From assembly GCA_024653405.1 (NCBI GenBank), contig JANLGB010000039.1, positions 7,376 to 13,701 on the forward strand: DNA of 6,326 bases, read 5' to 3'. This document shows, one piece after another, positions 1-4,515 of the stretch; the first letter of the stretch is position 1, and the number at the start of each line of letters is the position of its first letter. The DNA is from Candidatus Saccharicenans sp. Its GTDB lineage: Bacteria > Acidobacteriota > Aminicenantia > Aminicenantales > Saccharicenantaceae. The position numbers and the translations under genes are program-made. The notes below the pieces were generated by a model, which had not been told where the DNA came from, made no database searches, and saw nothing but the letters and a program-made list of their open reading frames with translations.

Positions 1-33
1 TACACCCGGCACCTGATTTTTTCTGGCCTTCAT
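1..33 (-). CDS. Possible start of a divergent gene (11 codons visible)
   Basis: An ATG at 33-31 on the minus strand opens a reading frame that runs out of the window, giving MKARKNQVPGV. It is preceded by a purine-rich stretch (AAGGAAAAGGAAG on the minus strand, 54-42) that can serve as a ribosome binding site about 8 nt upstream. A plausible minus-strand promoter lies at 73-100. An in-frame GTG two codons upstream (39-37) is an alternative start. The frame is closed by a stop at 78-76, so this would be a true 5' end and not the middle of a gene. Eleven residues are too few to name a family. The basic, Lys/Arg-rich start is all that can be said. The call rests on the arrangement of signals and is uncertain. 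Confidence 0.3.
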   Translation of the reverse strand, partial: MKARKNQVPGV

Positions 34-72
34 AGCCACCGCTTCCTTTTCCTTAAAAAAAATTTCGCCCTT

Positions 73-100
73 AATTTATCAGGCCGGCGCAGCTTTTCAA
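73..100 (-). promoter_or_regulatory. Candidate divergent sigma70-type promoter
   Basis: On the minus strand, TTGAAA (100-95, five of six matches to the -35 consensus) is followed after 16 bp by TAAATT (78-73, four of six matches to the -10 consensus). The transcript would begin near 66 and run towards the possible start codon at 33. The match is moderate and the region is AT-rich, so a chance match is possible. Confidence 0.3.
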
Positions 101-116
101 TCATCCCTGAGGATGA
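101..116. repeat. Short perfect inverted repeat between the divergent promoters
   Basis: TCATCC (101-106) and GGATGA (111-116) form a perfect 6-bp stem around the loop CTGA. A further TTCATC copy at 131-136 could pair instead with GATGAA at 112-117. Neither strand has a U-run directly after the stem, so it does not look like an intrinsic terminator. Its place directly beside the minus-strand -35 element would suit an operator, but a 6-bp repeat can arise by chance. Confidence 0.25.
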
Positions 117-180
117 AAAAATGGGTTAAATTCATCTCACCCCCGGGCTGGTTCAGGCCGTTCGGCTCTCACCCCTTTCC

Positions 181-209
181 TTGACAAAAAATGCCTGGCT
201 GGCTATTAT
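181..209 (+). promoter_or_regulatory. Sigma70-type promoter of the proS-pcm-DUF192 unit
   Basis: TTGACA (181-186) is a perfect -35 hexamer. It is followed by a 17-bp spacer and TATTAT (204-209), five of six matches to the -10 consensus. Transcription would start around 216, leaving a leader of only about 20 nt that contains the proS ribosome binding site. This has two consequences. The in-frame TTG at 181 cannot be the translation start, because it is the -35 box and lies upstream of the transcript. The leader is also too short to hold a T-box or other riboswitch. Confidence 0.75.
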
Positions 210-222
210 TAGCCAAAGTGCT

Positions 223-228
223 GGAGGT
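223..228 (+). promoter_or_regulatory. Ribosome binding site fixing the proS start
   Basis: GGAGGT stands 9 nt before the GTG at 238. It is the only strong Shine-Dalgarno match in the leader and selects GTG 238 over the in-frame TTG at 181 and the later in-frame GTG at 256. Confidence 0.8.
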
Positions 229-237
229 AGATTCACG

Positions 238-1686
238 GTGAACGAAGAGAGATTTGTGACCCAGATTACTCCTAAAAGCGAAGATTTTTCCCGCTGGTAC
301 CTCGACCTCATTCGTCGGGCCGAGCTGGCCGATTATGCCCCGATGAAAGGCATGATGGTTATCAGGCCCTACGGCTATGCCATCTGGGAAAATATCCAGC
401 GACTGCTCGACCGCCGCATCAAGGACAGTGGTCACGTCAATGCTTATTTTCCGGTTTTTATCCCGGAGAGCTTCCTGCGCAAGGAAATGGAACATCTCAA
501 GGGTTTCGCCCCCGAGGTGGCCTGGGTGACCCACGGCGGGGACGACGAACTGGAAGAACGGCTGGCCGTCCGCCCCACTTCCGAGGCTATCATCGGTTTC
601 ATGTATTCCCGCTGGATTCAATCCTGGCGCGACCTGCCGGTGCTGATAAACCAGTGGGCCAACGTTGTCCGCTGGGAAAAGGTGACCAGGCCTTTTCTCC
701 GGACCACCGAATTTCTCTGGCAGGAAGGGCATACCGCCCACGAGACCCTGGAAGAAGCCCAGGCCGAAACCCTGCGCATCCTGCAGATGTACCGGGAGTT
801 TGTCGAAACCGAGCTGGCCATTCCCGTTCTTTATGGCCGGAAAACTGACCGGGAAAAGTTCGCCGGGGCCGAGGCCACCTATGCCATAGAAGCCCTGATG
901 TCCGACGGCAAAGCCCTGCAGATGGGAACTTCTCATAACCTGGGTCAGCATTTTGCCCGGGTTTTTGATATCAAGTTTGAAGACCGCAACCAGAAATTGC
1001 AGTACGTCTGGCAGACTTCCTGGGGAGTCTCCACCCGCTTGATCGGGGCCCTGGTTATGGCCCACGGCGATGATTCGGGCCTGGTTTTCCCACCCCGGGT
1101 GGCACCCATCCAGGTGGTGATTGTGCCCATCTCCATCGGCAACTGGAAGGAAACGGTCCTGCCCAGGGCCCGGGAACTGAAAGGCGCTCTGGAACGGGCC
1201 GGTTTCAGGGTTACCCTGGATGAGCGGACCGAGTACACCCCTGGCTGGAAGTTTTCGGAGTGGGAGATGAGGGGAGTGCCGCTGCGGCTGGAAATCGGCC
1301 CGCGCGACCTCAAGAATAACCAGGTGATCGCTGTCCGCCGCGACCGCCAGGAAAAAACTGCCCTGGAACTGAGCGGAATCGAAAGCCGGGTGGAAGAGTT
1401 ACTGGCGGTTATTCAGCAAGCCCTGTTCGAGCGGGCCCTCTCTTTTCAAAAGGAAAACACTCGGGAAGTTGAAAGTTACGAGGACTTTAAGAAAACGATC
1501 GAGGACAAACGCGGTTTTATCCGGGCTTTCTGGTGTGGCCGGGAAGAATGTGAGGCCAGGATCAAAGAAGAAACTATGGCCACCGTCCGGGTGCTGCCTC
1601 TCGACCAAGATGAAACGAAACCCGGCCGCTGTGTCTGTTGCGGGCAGGAAGCTAAGACCGTGGCCTATTTCGCCAGGGCTTACTGA
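238..1686 (+). CDS. proS: Prolyl-tRNA synthetase, eukaryote/archaeal type (ProS type 3)
   Basis: This class II enzyme charges tRNA-Pro with proline in the cytoplasm, using ATP. The product is 482 aa, the usual size of the short form that has no inserted editing domain between motifs 2 and 3. The catalytic core shows RPTSE (112-116), motif 2 with FLRTTEFLWQEGHTAH (153-168), GTSHNLGQ (230-237) and motif 3 with SWGVSTRLIGALVMAHGDD (261-279). An anticodon-binding domain follows from about residue 291, including RGVPLRLEIGPRDLKNN (345-361). The C-terminal domain carries Cys433, Cys438, Cys465 and Cys468, spaced like the zinc ligands of Thermus-type ProRS, and the chain ends in the Tyr typical of this type. 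The GTG start at 238 is chosen from GGAGGT 9 nt upstream and from the promoter that overlaps the longer frame. It is the first gene of the plus-strand unit. Family and function are secure; the zinc binding is inferred from spacing. Confidence 0.97.
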   Translation: MNEERFVTQITPKSEDFSRWYLDLIRRAELADYAPMKGMMVIRPYGYAIWENIQRLLDRRIKDSGHVNAYFPVFIPESFLRKEMEHLKGFAPEVAWVTHGGDDELEERLAVRPTSEAIIGFMYSRWIQSWRDLPVLINQWANVVRWEKVTRPFLRTTEFLWQEGHTAHETLEEAQAETLRILQMYREFVETELAIPVLYGRKTDREKFAGAEATYAIEALMSDGKALQMGTSHNLGQHFARVFDIKFEDRNQKLQYVWQTSWGVSTRLIGALVMAHGDDSGLVFPPRVAPIQVVIVPISIGNWKETVLPRARELKGALERAGFRVTLDERTEYTPGWKFSEWEMRGVPLRLEIGPRDLKNNQVIAVRRDRQEKTALELSGIESRVEELLAVIQQALFERALSFQKENTREVESYEDFKKTIEDKRGFIRAFWCGREECEARIKEETMATVRVLPLDQDETKPGRCVCCGQEAKTVAYFARAY

Positions 1687-1729
1687 AAACCGAGTCTGGC
1701 CGTCATAAATTCAGGCCGACCGGAGCGCC

Positions 1730-1735
1730 AGGAGG
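1730..1735 (+). promoter_or_regulatory. Ribosome binding site of pcm
   Basis: AGGAGG lies 4 nt before the GTG at 1740, or up to 6 nt if GGAG alone is counted. The spacing is on the short side, but the match is strong and no better-placed start exists. The next in-frame candidate is ATG 1779 (Met14), with only a weak AAAGGA directly before it. Confidence 0.65.
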
Positions 1736-1739
1736 GGGC

Positions 1740-2378
1740 GTGAGCCAGGATTCGACCTATGACCGGGAAAGAAAGGACATGGTCGAATACCAGATCCGGC
1801 GCCGGGGGGTCCGTGATAAGAAAGTCCTGAGGGCCATGCTCAAGGTGCCGCGCCACCTGTTTGTCCCGGAGCAGCTGAGGGAGCTGGCTTACGGCGACGA
1901 ACCCCTGCCCATAGGCGAAGGTCAGACTATTTCCCAGCCTTACATCGTGGCTTACATGACCGAAGCCCTTAGACTCCATGGACGGGAGAAAGTGCTGGAG
2001 ATCGGCACCGGCTCCGGTTACCAGACAGCCGTCCTGGCCGAAATAGTCCGGGAAGTTTACACCGTGGAATTGATTCCCGAGCTCTCCCGCCAGGCCCAGG
2101 AGGTGCTGCAAAAGCTCGGCTACCGCAACATTCACTTCCGGGTCAGCGACGGCACCCGGGGCTGGCCCGAAGAGGCTCCGTTCGAGGCCATACTGGTCAC
2201 GGCCGCTCCGCCGGCGGTGCCGCCCTCCCTGGTGGAACAGCTAAAAATCGGCGGCCAGATGGTCATCCCCGTGGGTACCGATTTCCAGGAGCTGGTGCTG
2301 GTTACCAGAAAAGAACAGGGGTGGGAAGAGCAGAGGCTGATCGGCGTACGTTTTGTTCCCCTGATTACTGTTCATTGA
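1740..2378 (+). CDS. pcm: Protein-L-isoaspartate O-methyltransferase
   Basis: Pcm transfers a methyl group from S-adenosylmethionine to abnormal L-isoaspartyl residues in ageing proteins, the first step of their repair. The 212-aa product has the family's usual length. The N-terminal part carries MVEYQIRRRGVRDKKVL (14-30) and KVPRHLFVPE (35-44). The substrate-side motif GQTISQP is at 61-67. The SAM-binding motif I, VLEIGTGSGY, is at 85-94, followed by the acidic strand end YTVEL (107-111) that normally binds the SAM ribose. VTAAPPAVPPSLVEQL (153-168) and the closing VRFVPLIT (203-210) are also typical. The GTG start gives a natural N-terminus. The gene lies 53 bp after proS with no terminator visible between them, so it is probably co-transcribed. 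No signal peptide is seen, so the enzyme is cytoplasmic. Assignment is firm. Confidence 0.96.
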   Translation: MSQDSTYDRERKDMVEYQIRRRGVRDKKVLRAMLKVPRHLFVPEQLRELAYGDEPLPIGEGQTISQPYIVAYMTEALRLHGREKVLEIGTGSGYQTAVLAEIVREVYTVELIPELSRQAQEVLQKLGYRNIHFRVSDGTRGWPEEAPFEAILVTAAPPAVPPSLVEQLKIGGQMVIPVGTDFQELVLVTRKEQGWEEQRLIGVRFVPLITVH

Positions 2379-2409
2379 AAAAATTCTGGATTCAAGGCAA
2401 AATGAGGAC

Positions 2410-2414
2410 AGGAG
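2410..2414 (+). promoter_or_regulatory. Ribosome binding site deciding the DUF192 start
   Basis: AGGAG stands 8 nt before the GTG at 2423. The competing in-frame ATG at 2402 has only AAGG 4 nt upstream. The GTG start also places a clean signal peptide at the N-terminus. Confidence 0.65.
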
Positions 2415-2422
2415 AAAACAAG

Positions 2423-2908
2423 GTGAATCAACCAGCTCTCTGGAGACGCGGTTTGCTAATGGTCGTCCTGAGCCTGACCGTCTTCTCCCAACTTTACTGC
2501 CAGGCCGGCCGGCGGGATAAGTTTATCAAGGTTTATCTACCGAGCGGGCGCGAAATAACAGCCGAACTGGCCGTCAGCCCGGCCGAAAGGGAAAGGGGAT
2601 TGATGTTCCGGGAAAGCCTGGAACCGGACCAGGGCATGCTGTTTGTCTTTGAAGAAGAGGACCTGTATTCTTTCTGGATGAAAAACACCCTGATACCGCT
2701 GGATATAATCTGGTTAAATTCCCACCGTCAGATTGTTCACATCGAGAAAAATGTCCCGCCCTGCGCCCAGGATCCCTGCCCGGGCTACCGGCCGCGCCAG
2801 CCGGCTCTGTATGTTCTGGAACTCAAGGCCGGCCAGGCCGAAGCCAACAACCTGCAACTTTACCAGCGCCTGTCTTTCATCCTGCCGGACTGGGTTAAGA
2901 AAAAATAG
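2423..2908 (+). CDS. Secreted DUF192 family protein
   Basis: The product is a 161-aa exported protein of the DUF192 family, whose biochemical role is not established. The first 28 or so residues form a signal peptide: a basic WRR, a hydrophobic core (about 10-22) and a possible cleavage after the Ala in YCQAG. The Cys at 26 is preceded by QLY, a poor lipobox, so a lipoprotein is less likely. The mature part shows the family hallmarks: RGLMFR (58-63), GMLFVF (71-76), SFWMKNTLIPLDIIWL (83-98), a Cys pair in NVPPCAQDPCPGY (110-122, Cys114 and Cys119) and YVLELKAG (130-137). The two Cys could form a disulfide in the periplasm; this is inference. The GTG start is preferred over ATG 2402, which would add seven residues. 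The gene lies 44 bp after pcm, in the same direction, and ends 35 bp from the convergent pseudopilin operon. Confidence 0.88.
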   Translation: MNQPALWRRGLLMVVLSLTVFSQLYCQAGRRDKFIKVYLPSGREITAELAVSPAERERGLMFRESLEPDQGMLFVFEEEDLYSFWMKNTLIPLDIIWLNSHRQIVHIEKNVPPCAQDPCPGYRPRQPALYVLELKAGQAEANNLQLYQRLSFILPDWVKKK

Positions 2909-2943
2909 AAAAAGAGTAGATAAAAGGCTGGAACCGGCTCCGT

Positions 2944-3561
2944 TTAATCACCGGTCTGGTAAATAAGCTGCGGTTTCTTGCCCTCGGTCTGCCCGTAATA
3001 AAAAAGCCACTTGTTATAATATTCTTCTTCCTGGTAGACCTTAATCGATTTTTGCCGGGAAGAACTGACTACGCCCACGATCTGGGGATTCCTGATTTTC
3101 TTAAGGTTTTCTTCAGGCACTACCAGCAATTTATCAGCGGCCCGGGTTTCACCAGCCCGGACCGAACCGCGCCCGGCTTCGGCCGCGGAAGGCAGCAACA
3201 GCAGGTGCCAGCGACCATTTTCCGACATGGGGTCGGGATAGATTTTTCTCAGGCATTTTTCTTTGACCAGCTCTTCCAGCGAGGCTGGGTAGGTCCCGGG
3301 TTTTTTCTGCTGGTAAAGCCTGATGGCTTCCTGGTATTGCCGGCCGCGGAAAATGAGTTCTTCCTCTTTTTCTCGCCGCAGCTGGGTTTCCAGGACCGGC
3401 ACGGCCACCAGCAGTCCCAGTCCCATGATGAAAACCGCAATCAGCAGCAGGAGCAGGGTATAGCCGGCCGGTTGTTGGGGTCTGAAGAGTGGCTTTCGGG
3501 GCCGGTCTGACCGGGTCAGCCCGTTCTGTACCTTTTCCGGCGACCTTTGGCTCGAGGTCAT
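2944..3561 (-). CDS. Pseudopilin lacking Glu+5 (third of the trio)
   Basis: This 205-aa protein has a prepilin-like N-terminus: a long 33-residue basic leader, the cleavage-site Gly33, then Y-T-L-L-L and a hydrophobic helix to about residue 56. A prepilin peptidase would cut after Gly33. Position +5 of the mature protein is Leu38 where most pilins and pseudopilins have Glu, a feature seen in specialised minor pseudopilins such as GspK. The helix continues into a charged stretch (LRREKEEELIFRGRQYQEAI, 61-80). The globular part has YPASLEELV (91-99), RKIYPDPMSENGRW (105-118), a small Gly/Ala/Arg-rich loop (about 125-142) and a final NPQIVGVVSSS..KSIKVYQ segment (158-177). It lacks the ALDGT ending of its two neighbours. 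The ATG at 3561 follows AGGA (3573-3570) by 8 nt, inside a 13-bp gap after the preceding gene. It is probably the last gene of the operon. The pseudopilin class is clear, but the exact role and secretion system are not. Confidence 0.82.
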   Translation of the reverse strand: MTSSQRSPEKVQNGLTRSDRPRKPLFRPQQPAGYTLLLLLIAVFIMGLGLLVAVPVLETQLRREKEEELIFRGRQYQEAIRLYQQKKPGTYPASLEELVKEKCLRKIYPDPMSENGRWHLLLLPSAAEAGRGSVRAGETRAADKLLVVPEENLKKIRNPQIVGVVSSSRQKSIKVYQEEEYYNKWLFYYGQTEGKKPQLIYQTGD

Positions 3562-3569
3562 TTTTCAGT

Positions 3570-3573
3570 TCCT
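3570..3573 (-). promoter_or_regulatory. Ribosome binding site of the third pseudopilin gene
   Basis: AGGA on the minus strand stands 8 nt before the ATG at 3561. It supports this start even though it gives an unusually long 33-residue pre-leader. Confidence 0.5.
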
Positions 3574-3574
3574 G

Positions 3575-3988
3575 TTACCAGGTGTTATATAAAGTCCCGT
3601 CCAGGGCTTTGGCTTCCGAACCGGATTTGACATCCACTATGCCCAGGTTTTCGCCCGGGACGTATTGGTCAACCGGCGGCATCTGCCTGACCTCGACCCA
3701 GGTTTCATTGGAACCGGTGATGGGGTCGATGGGAATGGCTTTGAGATAATTTTCTTCCACCAGCGACTGCAAGCTGGGCGGGTACTTGTGCTTGTCCTGG
3801 TAATACTGGTCGATCATTTTACGCATGATGAACAGGTTTTCCTTCAACACCGCTTCCCTGGCTCTTTTGACCGACATCTGATACTGGGGTACGGCCAATC
3901 CCAGCAGGATGCCGATAATACTCAGGACGATCAGGATTTCGATCAGGGTAAAACCTTGCCGGCTGGCGCTTGGTCTCATCGTTTTCAT
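3575..3988 (-). CDS. GspG-like pseudopilin (second of the trio)
   Basis: This 137-aa protein is a class-typical pseudopilin. It has a 12-residue leader with Arg5 and Arg10, the cleavage-site Gly12, then FTLIEILIVLSIIGILLGL (13-31) with Glu17 at mature position +5. The hydrophobic helix serves as membrane anchor and later as the assembly core. The globular part has REAVLKENLFIMRKMIDQYY (44-63), KYPPSLQSLVEENYLKAIPIDP (from 68), the ITGSNETW turn and a C-terminal ALDGTLYNTW (128-137). It should be processed and N-methylated by a prepilin peptidase and polymerise in the periplasm. The ATG at 3988 is chosen because it gives a normal short leader and starts 1 nt after the TAA of the preceding gene. 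The longer frame up to 4117 would overlap that gene by 43 codons. A weak GGGA lies about 8 nt before the start, and translational coupling is likely. Closest to GspG of type II secretion, but a type IV pilus-like role cannot be excluded. Confidence 0.9.
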   Translation of the reverse strand: MKTMRPSASRQGFTLIEILIVLSIIGILLGLAVPQYQMSVKRAREAVLKENLFIMRKMIDQYYQDKHKYPPSLQSLVEENYLKAIPIDPITGSNETWVEVRQMPPVDQYVPGENLGIVDVKSGSEAKALDGTLYNTW

Positions 3989-3989
3989 T

Positions 3990-4502
3990 TTACCAATCCC
4001 GGTACTTGGTTCCGTCCAGGGCAGTTCCCTGGCTCTTGGTATAGACATCATAGACGTTCTCCCCGCCCCAGGTATCGGAGTCGGGCTTATCCTGGTAGGA
4101 ACGCAATCCCCAGTCATAGGAGTTGGTCATCGGGTCCAGCGGGATTTTTCTCAAAAAGCGGACCAGGACTTTCCTGGTGCTCTTGCGGCCGGATTCTTCC
4201 TGGACTTCCTGTTCAACTTCCACCCCGTTGACCAGGGTTTCCAGGTCGGGTGGATAGCCGAAGCTGTCGCTCTCCACCTTGATTTTCTTTTCGTCGGCCA
4301 GCTTCTTGTACTGGTCGATGGCCTCCCGGATCTGCCTCAGGCTCTGCTGCAACTTTATTTCTTTTTCGCGCTTGACCGAGGTTTCTATGACCGGGATGGC
4401 TACGGCCGTCAGCAGGGCCAGGATGGATAGGGTGACGACCATTTCCAGGAGGGTAAACCCCCGCCGCCTCCGTTGCCGGATGCCCCTGGATGAATAATTC
4501 AT
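3990..4502 (-). CDS. GspG-like pseudopilin (first of the trio)
   Basis: This 170-aa pseudopilin has a 15-residue leader ending in RRRRG (Gly15), then FTLLEMVVTLSILALLTAVA (16-35) with Glu20 at mature position +5. The helix runs into VKREKEIKLQQSLRQIREAI (43-62). A lysine-rich segment (about 66-77) separates this from YPPDLETLVNGVEVE (83-97). Then come RFLRKIPLDPMTNS (115-128), YDWGLRSYQDKPDSDTWGG (129-147), YDVYTKS (151-157) and the closing ALDGTKYRDW (161-170). The C-terminus resembles, as I recall it, GspG-like proteins annotated in Acidobacteria. The canonical calcium loop of GspG is not obvious. ATG 4502 lies 13 bp after the pnp stop. It is preceded by an A-rich leader with no Shine-Dalgarno match, since the nearest AGG is about 20 nt away. 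The frame extends 33 codons further into pnp, but that part is only its antiphase shadow. Close spacing implies co-transcription with pnp. Confidence 0.9.
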   Translation of the reverse strand: MNYSSRGIRQRRRRGFTLLEMVVTLSILALLTAVAIPVIETSVKREKEIKLQQSLRQIREAIDQYKKLADEKKIKVESDSFGYPPDLETLVNGVEVEQEVQEESGRKSTRKVLVRFLRKIPLDPMTNSYDWGLRSYQDKPDSDTWGGENVYDVYTKSQGTALDGTKYRDW

Positions 4503-4515
4503 TTTTTTATTTTTA
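4503..4515 (-). promoter_or_regulatory. A-rich SD-less translation leader between pnp and the first pseudopilin
   Basis: The 13 nt between the pnp TAA and the pseudopilin ATG read TAAAAATAAAAAA on the minus strand. There is no purine G-rich Shine-Dalgarno motif. Initiation probably relies on reinitiation after pnp and on the unstructured A-rich tract, which can bind ribosomal protein S1. This reading is inferred. Confidence 0.4.

Noticed and set aside
1..129. Open plus-strand frame at the left edge, possible 3' end of an upstream gene
   Set aside because: About 42 codons are open to a TAA at 127-129, but the product has no recognisable motif, the stretch is AT-rich and full of promoter-like and hairpin sequence, and it conflicts with the better-supported divergent signals.
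169..1065. Long 298-codon open frame antisense to proS
   Set aside because: It lies wholly opposite the strongly conserved proS frame, is rich in Gly, Pro, Phe and His as expected of a reverse-complement shadow, has no recognisable domain, and would start beyond the promoter on the wrong side.
1687..1739. GGCC repeats in the proS-pcm gap as a hairpin or terminator
   Set aside because: GGCC (around 1698) and GGCC (around 1714) can pair for only 4 bp around a long loop with no U-run. GGCC and GCCGG words are common throughout this GC-rich window.
2922..2956. Possible terminator between the convergent operons
   Set aside because: On the minus strand a 6-bp stem (2956-2951 with 2937-2932, one G-U pair) encloses a 13-nt loop, and TTTT (2925-2922) follows only after 6 nt. 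The stem is short, the loop is large and contains the stop codon, and the U-run is displaced. On the plus strand there is no U-run. Too weak to call.
3989..4117. 43-codon upstream extension of the second pseudopilin frame
   Set aside because: It overlaps the C-terminal coding part of the first pseudopilin and would give a 55-residue leader. The ATG at 3988 gives a normal 12-residue leader 1 nt after the upstream stop.
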